Assembly: GCA_033675265.1 (NCBI GenBank)
Contig: JAUJYZ010000234.1
Coordinates: 186,001-250,000 of the forward strand
Direction: 5' to 3'
Length of the DNA stretch: 64,000 nucleotides
Source of the DNA: Actinostola sp. cb2023
Lineage: Eukaryota; Cnidaria; Anthozoa; Actiniaria; Actinostolidae
Below the pieces are notes generated by a model. It saw nothing but the letters and a program-made list of their open reading frames with translations, made no database searches and was not told the origin of the DNA. Positions within the stretch are counted from its first letter, which is position 1. Every line of letters starts with the position of its first letter. A program made the position numbers and the translations under genes. Below are positions 1 to 13,100 of this stretch, piece after piece.

Positions 1-3000
1 CTGACCATCAATACGTCCATTGTGTACATGCACCGTTTCTACATGTTTTATCCCTTTGCACGATTTCATCGACACGTAAGCACTGGCTTTGAAAGTTTAG
101 TTATCATTATATAATAATATAGATAGATGGGTGGTTCAATCCATATTGGTGATACAATTTAATTAATTCAATCAGTAGGTATACACATGTGTAAGTTAAA
201 TAGATTTCATCTCTACAGGTTTTGCCCATACATAGTTAGCTGATCTAATGCTAAGATTGTTTTGATATACCGTAGAGTCCCGGTTATAAGCCTCCCCGGT
301 TATAAGCCCACCTGTCTGCTAACAGAAATTTCCTCACAGTTATAAGCCATACATACCCCTACCCCCCCCCCCCCCCCCCCCAATATTAATCGTTATAAGC
401 CCCCCTCATTTACACCTCCCCATACGGGGTACCATATACAGGAAACAATAATCAGGCAATTAGGTGTACACATAGCAAACGAGACTGATGGAGTCCAGTA
501 GTATACGGTAGCTCATTGCTTGAAAATCTGCTCAGATTATAGTTTTTTCTGAGCATATTCACGTTTAAAAACTTTTACTGTTATTGTTGCATGAATACTG
601 TATAATTTAATAATAATAATAATACATTCTTGTATAGCGCACTATACTAATGTCTCAGTGCACTTGATAACTAAAATGGTCACGATTATAAACATTGTTT
701 TTTTAAATAGAACGGATTTCAGATGTGTTTTTTCCTCTCTTTTATAAGCGAGCTGGAACCCCCCCCCCCCCCCCCCCCCCCCCTGGTTATAAGCCCTCCC
801 GATTATAAGCCCACCACAAAACGCTTACAAAGTTATATAAGCCCCAGGGCTTATAACGGGATTCTACGGTATTATTAGAAGATCACTTAAGTGGAACCTA
901 TATTAAGTGGCCACCCTCGGGGAATTGGCGAATGGCCACTAAATAGAGGTTGGCCACTTAATAGAGGTGTAAAACAATGCTAAAGCACTCTTTCGTACAT
1001 TGATAGGTGGCTGCTTAATAGAGGTTGGCCACTTAATAGAGGTGTAAAACAATGCTAAAGCCCCCCACCTCCCCATACGGGTACCATATACAGGAAACCA
1101 GGCAATTAGGTGTACTCTTTCATACATTGATAGGTGGCTGCTTAATAGAGGTGTAAAACAATGCTAAAGCACTCTTTCGTACATTGATAGGTGGCTGCTT
1201 AATAGAGGTTCAACTGTAGTTGGAAAAATATGAAAGGGTTAGCACGACCATGACAGGGGGCAGGAACAATAAAACCATTTTACATGAGAAAGAATTCAAT
1301 TATAGGGGAAAGGTATTCCTTTATCCTGCCCCCTGTCATGGCTGCCGGTATGTGATCGTGTAATTAGGGGAAAGGTATTCCTTTATCCTGCCCCCTGTCA
1401 TGGCTGCTGGCATGTGATCGTGTAATTAGGGGAAAGGTATTCCTTTATCCTGCCCCCTGTCATGGCTGCCGGCATGTGATTGTCCAAACCCTCTATTCTA
1501 CATTTATGTTCAATGAAATCTGGAATCAAACAGGAAGTCTATTCATGTGTTTCATACTTAGGTTATGGCACCCTGCTGTCTGTTCTTATCAGCCAAAGTT
1601 GAAGAACAACCTCGTAAATTAGAACATGTTATTCGAGTTGCTCATGCATGTTTACACAGGGGAGCACCTCCCTTGGATACCAATAGTGAGGTATGTCATC
1701 AGAAAAGTCAGGGTAGTCACTAAGATTATTGCCGGCTCTAGCTAAAAGGACAAGGTTCAACTGCCATAACAATGGCAAGGGCAGTGATCAGAGTACAAAT
1801 GCCCTGGTCGCTGGCTTATTTTGACAACCCTACAAGAGGAACTAGGGGCACATTCCATATGACCATACAGACCGGTGTGTTCAAAGATTTTTATAGCAAA
1901 TTATACAAGTTCTGTCTGGATGGGCATGACAATCAAGACCTACTACAGCTTGTGCATGTACATTTGTAGGTCAAGGTAGTCATGTCTGTTCAAGATTGCG
2001 GCTGCTTCTGTTATATTATTGAAATCGGCAGACAGACTGATCAGTCCAACCAAATGGAAGGTGCCCTACATTGTAGGTGATACTGGGAGCTCAATTTATT
2101 ATTAAGCTATTGTTTAGATATCTGTCTTATTGCATGTCTTTTTGTAGGAGTATTTACAGCAAGCCCAAGATCTTATTGAAAATGAAAGTATTCTATTACA
2201 AAGTTTAGGTACTTTAATAACATGGCTAATATTATATTATTACTAAGCCCCAGTTGTTCAAAGAGTCGATAGCTCCATACAGTAGATAAATCCTTATTCA
2301 TTGCATACATGTATGCTCTGGTTCATGTTTTCCTGGTTTATAACTTTTACAATATTGTCTTATTACACAAGGGTCATCTTGGGGTGAAATGTTGTGGCCA
2401 TTATGGGGAAGTTTCAATATTAATAACTGTATGGGCTGGTTGGTAGGGGTGTCGAATGGTCCCCGCAAAAAGTCAGTCTCGTAAAATTTTGCAAGTCTCG
2501 AAGTCTCGCTTTTTCTTTTTTCTTTTAACATCTCAAGAGTCTCGAATTTCAAAAACAAAGGAAATCGGTGAAAAAGTGTCTCGGGCTCTCAAAAATATTC
2601 CTTGTCTTGGAGTCTTGCAACATCTCGCCTTGACCATTCGATACCCATGACCATTTCATAGGGAGTTGGCTGTTGTAGTGAGGTGTCTATTATAGACCTT
2701 CAGATTCAACTATGAGTACGACTACGAGTACAAGTTTTGAGCACACGCGCCGTGTTGTCGTAGTCAAATCATGCTCACACAAATTCAAAATTTAGATTTA
2801 AAAGCAAACAAGCAAATTTTTATCGCTTCTGCTTTTTCTTCAAATTTTAGCAAAAATAACACAGATCTTATCACAACAAGAAGAACAACCATTAAAGAAG
2901 ATTGTTATTGAGTGTTCTAGATTTAAAAGACCAAAATATTTAGTCAAAATGTCTCACTCTATTTACACTTTCAATTTATTGTTCCTCCTTAATTTTATTT

Positions 3001-6000
3001 ATCACTACAAAAACTTGTAATATTATTGTAAAGTGCAAATAAAGTATTATTACTATTATTATTATCACTCAAAACTCATAGTCTAGACTACGAGTTTTGC
3101 AAGAAATCTTGTTGTTGTCGAAATGACGACAATAAGATTTTCAAGCTGGCGTGACAATGTCACGGCTTTACGCATGTGCACTAATCGTAACGGTGAAAAT
3201 TCGTACTCATAGTCAAATCTGAAGTTCTCTATTATGTCATACTGTACTTTGATAATCGATTTTCTTTTAGTTACATGTACAGTACCGCCTAAAAGTATTG
3301 CAACAGCCAAGAACCGCAATTGCGTTTATTTTGCGGTTTGCGGTTTGCGGCCGGTTTGCGGCGCAAAAAGAAACCGCAAAACAAAATGGCGTCCAAACTC
3401 ATTAAAAACTGAACACCGCAAATTGCGCTTTCTTTTAGAAGTCTTTTTGCGCTTTCATTGTTCGTGTGTGAGTTGCGTGAATTGCGAATAAATTATCTTT
3501 GCGTTTTTAGTCGATCTACGATCTTACAGTTACATGTAGACTTTCAATCATTTCAACAATAACAACCAAAGAACTCGTAGTAATGCTCGGAAACTCATGC
3601 AATTCCCGGTATAGTCGTAGGCTGAGGATAAAACATCGCAACTTCTAAAATAGATTTTGTAATGACTGTGAAAAACATACGCATGACTTGCCGTGACCGT
3701 GCAGGTTTTTTTCCACAGGATTCGAGTCCGTCCATTTACTCGCCCAAAGTAACAAGCTGTTACTAGTAGATCGGTCAACGATCACTAAATCAGCTAGAAA
3801 CCTGAAACTTTTCATCTCTAAAACACAACGCTGTGATTTATGAAAACACAAATGCCGAGATTTACGATGTTGGTGAATTGTAGACAGTTTGATTGACACA
3901 TGGTGTGTTGAACCCGTGAGAATGTACGGGAAGCTTGGGAACTTTATACAAACTAGTCAGATAAACTCTGAAATGCGACAAAATGTATTTCAAAAAGAAC
4001 TTTTACATTAGATACGGTTACTTTTGCTCATTTGGTAAATCAAAACGACCAGAGAACGACTCATCAAACTATCAAACATAACCAAGCTCAAGGTGTGAAA
4101 TGTTTGTTTACGATTACGAAGTGAGTTCTTGAGAAGATTATTATTCACATAAACGACTTGTTTGATCCTAAATCTTTTTGCTCAAAGGCCTTTATTACCA
4201 AATGAAAAACATTTATTTGGAATCTGGATGAATCTGAACATTTCTCAAACACTTTTTTTCAGAGATACTTGTTAGTTTGGTTTGGTGTTGTGTAATACCA
4301 GCCACGCGTGCAGCGTGAACCGGATCGAACCGGTCACGAACTTGAGAAAGTCAAGTTCGATATCTTCATACTCCTAACTTTAGTTCCTCATGAGGTATAA
4401 TTTTAAGATGTCTTAAGACATGAATTCCAAATCTAAAGACCGATCAGAGCGGCTGTCAGTGAATAATTTTCATAAACTTGTCATCACTTCGCGTTTCAGC
4501 GAACGACAGACGTAATTTGTTCGTAATTTGTTCGTCAAAACATATACAACATAAAGTGCTTTCATCTTTTTCGAATAATCGACTGATTTGTTGTGGAATC
4601 CTTGCACATTTGAGCTTCAACTCAAACGAATATATTATCTTTGCGGGTGAATCAATTAATTTTGCGTATTATTGCGTTCTATTGTCTTATGCCGTGAAAC
4701 GCAAATTGCGGTTTTTATGAATAATGGCCGAGGCGCAAGAGAAAACCGCAAACGTCCGCAAATTGCGGTTCTCTTTAAGAAGTCTTTTTGCGACGCAATT
4801 GCGGTTCTTAGCTGTTGCAATACAAAACCAAAACATTCAACTTACTCACCATACATATTTCAACTGAAACCTAGCCTAAACAACATTGATGTTGTTATGT
4901 AGTGATTCAATGAATAAGGATTTATCAGAATATAATACTGGTAAATATCTATTGTTACACACTCTTTAAATAACCAGGACCAATATAATTATTATGGTGC
5001 ATACCGGTATATGTAATAAACTTTTTAGCACGTGCACGTTCTCACGAGTTTTATTGTAAGCTCTTTTGTGTTCTACGTGAATAAATAAATTATTATTATA
5101 AATATTATGTTCATGTAATAACTAACAAAGTATTTTCTGTTGACAGGTTTTGAGGTGACAGTTCACCATCCACACACATATGTAGTCAAAGCTATCCAAT
5201 TAGTTAGAGGTAACTACAACATACATATGTACATACAGTAAAATCTTGTTAAAGCAGACACCCTTGGGTATGATTGTGGTGTCTGCAATATCAAGAGCAA
5301 TATGCAATATGAGTCTGCAATATCGAGAGCTATTTTCAGTGAAATCTATGTAACTTTAACCAGCCGGGAAGGTAAAAGTAGAGAATCACGTACCAAGAAA
5401 CAATCGGTCGACTGTCGGCCAACTAGTCGACCAACAGTCGGTCGTTTAACGGGCAACAGTCGGCTGTTAAACGGCCGACTAATCCAACATTTGTCCATAA
5501 ATGTGGGGTGTCTGAAATAGTGAGGTGTCTGTAAGGGGAGAGTTGACTGTTAACCAACTTTATGTCACACTTGCTGACCACCTGAGAGGAAAGTTGCAAC
5601 TTATTATGTTGAAGTAGAAAAATCCACATTTATCATGTTTGCTGTATATGATTGAGGGAAGTCTATTGAAAGCTTCACCAGTCATGATTTAAATGTGGAG
5701 TGGCCGCATTTACTATGCAAACAGTGGTAATAAATTACAGTGTGTTTCACCTTACTTTAGATGAGTAGTTCTGAAATTTGTTTCGAAGTTCACCTTGAAC
5801 TTGGTAACTTTAAAATGATCTCCATTGGTGAACTTTGTTCCCGTATGAACTAAATTGAAGTTCATAGTGTTCTCTCTAAATAAAGAAGTTTGATTATTGA
5901 AGCAAATTGAGTTTGTACTTCAATTCCAACAAATTTCCAAATTCACACAGGAAGTAAATTCAGACAAACTTTGGATCTTCCGAATGAACTTTTCAGGACC

Positions 6001-8496
6001 TGCTCATCAAAAGTCATGTGAAACACTATCACTGTAATATGAACATTTTTCTGATAAAGTAAAAAAGTAAATGCCTTTTTTTTAACGTCAGTAACTCGTA
6101 ATAGTACTCATATACAATAAACTTGAGGCCGACGGTGCACACTTTACTCCCCTCCCTCCATCAGTACTCTGTTTTATGGGTATTTTAAAAAGCTGCACTG
6201 AGCTACACGATTAGAGGGAAGTCGAAACAAGGATGTGAGGTCATGAAGAATCGAACCGGGCATCTCTCGCATAGTAGCACACTGACCAACTAAGCCATCC
6301 TTGCTTCTTGTAAAGTGATAGATAATACAGTTATATCTTTTTCCCCATCAGCAAGTAAAGACCTTGGACAGGCTTCGTATTTTATGGCAACCAACAGGTA
6401 CAGTGTAAACATATATACATGTGTATAGCAATACTGGCATCATATTTTTGAGGAGATATGATGGGATTGGTACTAATGAACATTTTATTAGATTACATTA
6501 CATATAGACATTGACCAGAAGTAATGGCCATTTTCATTTTCATTATCTAGATAGATACATGTAGATATATCTAGATAGATAGATATCTGCATTTTGGATC
6601 TAATACCCATGTCTGAAATGCAAAGTCACAAAACAGGATATGAACTTTGAGTTGTGGTTTTTCTCATGCTGGTTCCACAATGGTGGATTTTAGCATGCAC
6701 ATTAGATTCAAACTCTAGTCAATGTCCACGGCGTCTATGTTTTCGATTCTTAGAGTCCCTAATGTGATAAATAGTTTGACAGCTTGGGAATCAACATCCA
6801 CAAACAAGAGAAGATAAGATGAATATCTTATCTGACCAAGCCAAAACTGTGTGGTGCTTCCAGAATGTACTTATGATGTTACATTTTGTTCTATAGCTTG
6901 CACTTAACAACATTGTGTTTACAATACAAGCCAACTGTTGTTGCTTGTGCTTGCATTCATCTGGCATGCAAATGGTGCAGCTACGAGGTAACCACAACAT
7001 GCATATGAAATAACATTTACATGTTGTCATGGTAATGGATTTTTCTAAAAGACGAAGATCGCTATGAGTATATTGTTGTCATGGCAGCCATGCGGTAACA
7101 TATTGTCTTATATAAGTTTGCTGTGCATACAGATTCCACCTTCAAATGACAACAAACATTGGTGGGAGTATATGCATGCGGACGTCACTAGGGAATTGTT
7201 GGATGGTATGTAAGGAGTTCTGAGAAAGCCATATATGCTGTCTTGTTTAAAGTCAACATTGGTGTGATTTGTCTATTTCTTGCAGATATAGCACAAGAAT
7301 TTATAAATATTATTGAAAAATGTCCAAGCAAACTAAAGAGAAAGATAAACTCCATCACCATAGTAAGATTTTCCTTTTTCATTTATCATGCAAATGTCAA
7401 TATATCCAAAAAAAGGAATCAAAATATTCAAATTGGCCCATTTTAGTGGTGATTTATGTTAAGAAATATTGTTATTTTTTAGGGTTCCAATATTACAAGA
7501 CCGTTAAGACCTAATGATGTACCAGGAGGCTTATCCCTTCCTTCCAAAGGGCTTGATGGGAATGATAGTAATAATGACAGTTTAGTAAATGACATACAAC
7601 GAAAATGTCGAGAAATTGGCAGAAATGAAATATCAAAAGAGTTGGCCAAGAAAGAGAAAGTCAAACAAGAGAATCACGTTGAGGTCAAGAGTAGCACAGT
7701 AACGTCTGAAGGTGCTAGTGTTGCTACTTCTACCACTGTTGTAACTCTACCTCTACTTCCTCCTTTGACAACTAAATATGCCGCTGCTACAACAACAGCT
7801 AGCCAATCAACATCTGTCAATGATTCAAAAGTTTCCACTACCAGTGGCCAAAGAATTCATAGTAGCACATCGTCAATAGGTTCTAAGCACAAATTTCGTC
7901 TGCATGAAGATGGAACACCCAGCTCAAAGAAACACAAATCAACACATCATCATTCTCGGCCCCATGTTAGTGTCCCGCAACATAAAGGTATCCGTACTTC
8001 ATCGCATTCTTCGGATTCGTCGTCACCGGGGATGAAGCATCATGGAAAGCCAAGCCATAGTTCATCTCATAAAAGTTCCAGCCATTCATCAAAACATCAT
8101 GTACATCACCCTGTGCATTCAAGTCACAAGAGTCATTCTTCTCATCATGGCCCAACCCCACATATGCCTCACCATTCATCTCATTCTTCAAGCCTTAAAT
8201 TAATTCCCCCATCTCCTACTCTTGGACTATTAGACAAATCAAGACTTTCAAGTACTGCCAAGCCTTCCCCACCAGTACCCCCTGCAGAACGTGATATTCT
8301 ACCACCACCACCTCCTCCTCCACCCCCTCCATCTGATACACAACCAATGAGTGCAATGTATTTAGGTGGCATGGGTCGACAAACAGGATATCCTGTAACT
8401 GGGTTTATGGGGGGAGGGAAAAGTGCCCTACCCCCTCCCCCTCCTCCAGAACCAGCACCAAAGTCACCACCTCCCCCACCACCACCTCCCTTTTGA
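1..8496 (+). CDS. CCNT: Cyclin T (P-TEFb cyclin subunit), 5' end cut by the window
   Basis: Cyclin partner of CDK9 in P-TEFb, the nuclear kinase that releases paused RNA polymerase II. Exons: <1-75, 1562-1690, 2148-2208, 5147-5209, 6352-6397, 6897-6987, 7133-7205, 7286-7362, 7483-8496. All junctions are GT-AG and the phases join without a break, giving 542 visible residues; roughly the first 50-60 are missing. Residues 1 to about 205 are the cyclin fold and closely follow animal cyclin T (for example [36 protein letters not shown]). The last exon is low-complexity: Ser/Thr-rich, then a His/Ser-rich stretch at about residues 355-441, then a proline-run tail (478-542). Cyclin T1 of vertebrates has a comparable His-rich region, known to promote condensates and engage the polymerase CTD, so the same role is inferred here. 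Cyclin K is excluded by the closer match to cyclin T and the His-rich tail. Introns are swollen by repeats. Confidence 0.95.
268..871. mobile_element. TIR element (non-autonomous, MITE-like) in cyclin T intron 1
   Basis: The ends are inverted repeats: TACCGTAGAGTCCCGGTTAT on the left and its near-exact reverse complement on the right (ending at 871). TTATAAGCC-type words recur inside, next to C-runs at 362-381 and 759-783. It has no coding capacity. The flanks suggest a TA target duplication, which is too short to prove. An internal AATAAT tract at about 610-660 is followed by a TATAGCGC ... TCTCAGTGCACTT motif that recurs near 57175. Confidence 0.75.
896..1215. repeat. Complex direct repeat (about 75-85 bp related units) in cyclin T intron 1
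   Basis: Words such as GGCCACTTAATAGAGGTG, AAAACAATGCTAAAGCACTC and TTGATAGGTGGCTGCTTAAT recur three or more times with variable spacing. A block at about 1066-1113 (CCTCCCCATACGGG ... CAATTAGGTGTAC) repeats sequence found at 415-470 inside the neighbouring TIR element. The region is therefore a mosaic of duplicated pieces, with no gene signal. Confidence 0.7.
1304..1489. repeat. 62-bp tandem repeat, three copies
   Basis: Copies start at 1304, 1366 and 1428 and each begins AGGGGAAAGGTATTCC. They differ at only a few bases. Each copy carries CCCCCTGTCATGG, whose complement also occurs once just upstream (about 1243-1262), so the array is partly self-complementary. It lies about 70 bp before the exon 2 acceptor of cyclin T. 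Confidence 0.85.
2695..3228. mobile_element. TIR element in cyclin T intron 3
   Basis: The left end reads ACCTTCAGATTCAACTATGA and the right end is its reverse complement with few mismatches (GACTATGAGTACG shared). Internal direct words (GACTACGAG) and AT-rich filler are present. No open frame of note, and no clear target duplication. Confidence 0.7.
3295..4823. mobile_element. 1.5-kb TIR element with GCGGTT-rich ends
   Basis: Both termini carry about 29 bp of matching inverted sequence (GTATTGCAACAGCCAAGAAC at the left end, its complement at the right). Subterminal regions are dense in TTGCGG/CCGCAA words in both orientations, which looks like an array of transposase-binding sites. The 1.5-kb interior has no recognisable transposase, so it is a non-autonomous element. 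It fills much of cyclin T intron 3. Confidence 0.75.
5235..5550. mobile_element. TIR element just downstream of cyclin T exon 4
   Basis: Left end ACAGTAAAATCTTG...GCAGACACC and right end (reverse) ACAGTCAACTCTCC...CAGACACC form an imperfect inverted repeat. The interior holds a cluster of GTCGAC/CAGTCGG words around 5407-5475. It starts 25 bp after the exon 4 donor. Confidence 0.65.
5735..6037. mobile_element. TIR element, ends TTACAGTG / CACTGTAA
   Basis: About 45 bp of imperfect inverted repeat at the two ends (GTGTTTCAC ... CTTT.GATGAG ... CTGAAA). The interior is rich in AAGTTCA and its complement. It is non-coding, in cyclin T intron 4. Confidence 0.65.
6235..6306 (-). repeat. tRNA-derived SINE head
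   Basis: Read on the minus strand, the segment has an RNA polymerase III A box (TGGCTTAGTTGG, 6286-6297) and a B box (GGTTCGATTC, 6248-6257) at tRNA-like spacing. No clean cloverleaf with a conserved anticodon arm or acceptor is evident, so a SINE head or tRNA relic is more likely than a working tRNA gene. It lies 46 bp before cyclin T exon 5. Confidence 0.6.
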
Positions 8497-10108
8497 TTTC
8501 AAAATGGCTGAAAATGCTATTTTCAATTGAACCTAAACATAGAATGGAAAGCTGTACCAGAAGAAATAAATTAGCAGCTATATCAAAAGACCAATAAATT
8601 TATGACTGCAAGTCATAGCTTTGGAAAGCGACAAATACCGTATTAGAAAACTAGGAATTCAAAAATATGAAGATGAAAAGCCATTTTCTCTACAATGGAA
8701 CAACATGTAACTATAGGCAGGCACAGCAGGCTTTGGCAGCCTACGTTAGAAGTTCAACAACGTTTACTGGAGGGCTTGTGCGATGTACAGAGGATTACTA
8801 TTTATGGATTATCATTATACAAGGCTCAAATGTTTCTGCGTTTCAAAAGTGTTGGAGTAACTACAGTTTTGGGACTGTGCATTTTACTACTGGGATGGGT
8901 AAATCCAAAACTGCCAATAATTTTTTTTTATTGAAAAAGTATGAATGTTGGAACTCCTTTTTCTAAATCAGAAGAACACAAAAATAAATGACATTTTATA
9001 AGCGATGTTTCAGAGTACCAGTGATGTTCATTTATTATTATTATTTTTTTAAACTTGTTGGGTTACTCCATGAGTCTCTTACCAAGCGAGTCGGTTATCA
9101 CTAACATGTCATCAATCGTCTCCGAGACTAACTCTTTTAAAAGACCCGCTACGATTTATCAGTTCGATTTGACAAATTGTAGCCGATACATGCCATTACT
9201 GTCCTCTTCATAGAGACAATTTGTAATAAAACAGTGTAGCAAGGATTGTTTGTCTTTGAATGTGTCTGCAGAACATTCTCCTAAAAAATGAAAGTATAAA
9301 AAAACTGAAAGGGGGGGAAATGGGCGAAGCGGCTTCCTGAAATAAAACACCATTTCCGATGCAACCCTTTTTACTCGAAAGAAATCAAAACGTACCTTCG
9401 AGAATAGTTATAAAAGACGGGACGAACCCACCCCATTATGACGAAATATATCCATGAATTTTTGCCCAGATTCATCGGTCCTGTAAAATAGAATATACTG
9501 TACACTGAAAAATTATCGAGCCACGACAGCTTGCGGTAAAAAAATGTAACGCATCCCATCCTGGATACTGCAATTACGTGGGTCGTGTAAAGATGCCGAA
9601 GAAATCACAGATCGAGTTGATACATAATATCTTGGACGGGTTGTTGTTATATTTCAGGTAAGAGCCGCCAATAATCTACGCAATGCCATTCTTTCCAAAG
9701 TCAGAGGGATTTGTTTAATCCTATTCGGCTAAAACTTGCATTACTTTTTCCACCAATCATATGCCGTTATGCCAAACTATATTTAGACTACTACTGCCAA
9801 ATTCTTGTTTTCAGGGGGAAAAAATATATAAAAGATTCAATTCGCAGGCTACACGATACCTAGCTGGGCTAGAGGTTCACTCAGGCGATGAAATTAGATT
9901 GTAATTTTTTAAAGTGAGTAAATTTGCCATTCCCCCATATCCGACGTCACTCAACAATAATTATTGTCACGAGAAAGCATTGAGTTGTGACTGACTTGTT
10001 TTGCATACTACGAGCGAGCGAGCCAAGGGAGTCAGTCAGTTGAAAGTCGATATTTTCCCCGTTCCTCCGTGATTCATTCCTTCTTGAATTACATCCCGTC
10101 GATCAACT
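8497..10108 (+). other. Cyclin T 3'UTR and LASP upstream region
   Basis: Polyadenylation hexamers AATAAA occur at 8565-8570 and 8593-8598, shortly after the cyclin T stop, and probably define its 3' end. Short open frames at 8667-8966 show no family resemblance and are treated as chance. A TATA-like ATATATAAAAG lies near 9822, but its distance from the LASP start makes a promoter role uncertain. Nothing else is recognisable. Confidence 0.5.
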
Positions 10109-13100
10109 ATGAATCCACAATGTGCAAAATGTCTCAAAGTTGTTTATCCGATGGAAAAGCTGAGTTGCCTCGACAAGGTAAAGTATATGCTATGTCAAAG
10201 AGCTTCGGCTCTAGTGTTTATAGTGGTACATTAGTGCGAAAAATCAACGCTATACAAACTAAACTTTCGCACGAAAGTGTTGGCAAATTGTTTCTATAGA
10301 AATTCATAATCGTATTTGATATCAGTCGTCGTTTCAGATCAGAAGCGTCAATTTTTCGCCGATTAGAACATCGAATTTGTTTTGTCACGTCGGGGGACTT
10401 GTGTTTGCATACTGGCGATTGATGATAGTTATTTAATTGTACTGGAAAAGCTGCAACAGTACACCGAATTTTCAAAGTAAAACTACATGTTTACCATTCT
10501 AATATGTACTCTCAAGTTATGCATTTTCGGTTCTGCGTCGTTGGCTTAGATATTGAGAGAATCATAAGAATGAGCATGTATAATATAACTTGCATTACTT
10601 GTTATTGAAACTATCGATCGACTGGGTTTATCGCATCTTGTAATTTACGAATTTTTCTTTCCTCTTCAAAGTATTGGCACAAAGGATGTTTTAAGTGTAC
10701 AGTATGCAATATGACTCTGAATATGAAGAACCATAAAGGCTACAATAAATTTCCATACTGCCAAGCGTAAGTAGTCGATGTATTCAATTTATATTACAAT
10801 GCGAGTACATGTACAATTTGCCTCGGGCACAAAATCACGTATCGACCAACATAAACCTCTTACAGAACATATAGATCTTTTGTAAAAATTGTCTGTAGTT
10901 TTTCCCCCTGCGATTTCGCCCGAGATAACGTTGCCATGCACTTTGTCTCGGGACTCTGTACGTTTCCTGATAGGACTGAATCAACTGCATGTGTTTATGC
11001 CAAATATTCTAAATATGCTCGTGTTGTTCCGTGACCGTTCACGCGGGGAGCAGACTATTTATCGAAGAGCAGACATGCTTAATAGTTACTAGAACTCTAT
11101 CAGTGGTTTTTAAGTGTTGTGCGTATTTGTATTAATCATTTAGACATTATCCAATGACTAAACACACAGTCGTTGCAGACACCGTGGAAAACCGGCGGCT
11201 AACGCAGCTGACAAAGCAACAAAGTCAGGTAAATCTGGAAAAAAACAATTAGAATCACTACTTGAAAGGTCGTTGCATGTTTACATTCGAATTATATTTG
11301 ATATCTTACTTTTAAATTGCTTTCTTGGTCCTGGATATAAATGTTGTTATCGTTATTCAAATAACGCACAGTCGGAGCAGGTGGTTAATGTCAATGTATA
11401 ATAGCCAATTGTTCGTACTTTTGTTTTGCTTTAGATTGAGTATACGAAAGACTTTAATCAAGAAAAGGGACGCTACACTGTAATAAGTGATGACCCTGAG
11501 ACGAGACGAAATATGCAAGTCTCTCATAATGTTAGTGGTATCGCTTATCGAAATGAGCACCCGCCACACCATGAAGGTATAATGACAAAACTACTGACAA
11601 CAGTAAATATAAAACTACATTTTTCTTCGACGATCACGTCATTTTTGATATTACTGGGGGAAATGCAAGTGCTAGCTCGTGCATGGTAGTGGATATATTT
11701 GTGGCTCACGTGACGTCATTTGCTAGCTGCAACTTGTGGTAATGATGAAAGTCATTTGGTGATGCTGCTGCAGCTGCAATTCGTGTTGGTAATGATGGAA
11801 GTCATTTGGTGATGCTGCTGCAGCTGCAATTCGTGTCGGTAATGATGGAAGTCATTTGGCGATGCTGCTGCAACTGCAATACGTGGTGGGAATGATGGAA
11901 GCCATTTGGTGATGCTGCTGCAGCTGCAATTCGTGTTGGTAATGATGGAAGTCATTTGGTGATGTTGCTGCAGCTGAAATTCGTGGTGGGAATGATGGAA
12001 GTCATTGGCTGCAACTGCAATTCGTGTTGGTAATGATGGAAGTCATTTGGTGATGCTGCTGCTGCAGCTGAAATTCGTGTTGGTAATGATGGAAGTCATT
12101 TGGTGATGTGCTGCAGCTGCAATTCGTGGTGGGAATGATGGAAGTCATTTGGTGATGCTGCTGCTGCAGCTGCAATTCGTGATGGGAATGATGAAAGTCA
12201 TTTGGTGATGCTGCTGCTGCAGCTGAAATTCGTGTTGGTAATGATGGAAGTCATTTGGTGATGTGCTGCAGCTGCAATTCGTGGTGGGAATGATGGAAGT
12301 CATTTGGTGATGCTGCTGCTGCAGCTGCAATTCGTGGTGGTAATGATGGAAGGCATTTGGTGATGTTGCCTCAGCTGCAATTCGTGTTGGTAATGATGGA
12401 AGTCATTTGGTGATGCTGCTGCTGCAGCAGCTGAAATTCGTGTTGGTAATGATGGAAGTCATTTGGTGATGTGCTGCAGCTGCAATTCGTGGTGGGAATG
12501 ATGGAAGTCATTTGGTGATGCTGCTGCTGCAGCTGCAATTCGTGGTGGTAATGATGGAAGGCATTTGGTGATGTTGCCTCAGCTACAATTCGTGTTGGTA
12601 ATGATGGAAGTCATTTGGTGATGCTGCTGCTGCAGCTGCAATTCGTGGTGGGAATGATGGAAGTCATTTGGTGATGCTGCTGCTGCAGCTGCAATTCGTA
12701 ATGGGAATGATGGAAGTCATTTGGTGATGCTGCTGCTGCAGCTGCAATTCGTGGTGGGAATGATGGAAGTGGCATTTGGTGATGCTGCTGCAGCTGCAAT
12801 TCGTGTTGGTAATGATGGAAGTCATTTGGTGATGTTGCTGCAGCTGAAATTCGTGGTGGGAATGATGGAAGTCATTTGATGATGCTTTTGCAGCTGAAAT
12901 TCGTGGTGGGAATGATGGAAGTCATTTGGTGTTGCTGCTGCAACTGCAATTCGTGGTGGGAATGCTGGAAATCATTTGGTGATGTTGCTGCAGCTGCAAT
13001 TCGTGTTGGTAATGATGGAAGGCATTTGGTGATGTTGCTTCAGCTGCAATTTATGGTGATAATGATGGAAGTCATTTGGTGATGTGCTGCAGCTGCAATT

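Noticed and set aside
7133..7514. Alternative frames around cyclin T exons 7 and 8 (for example [16 protein letters not shown])
   Set aside because: Exon phases and conservation place the real frame as [20 protein letters not shown].
8667..8966. Two overlapping short frames downstream of cyclin T, one with a hydrophobic segment (TTVLGLCILLLGW)
   Set aside because: No start context, splice or family support; they lie in the 3' flank right after polyadenylation signals.
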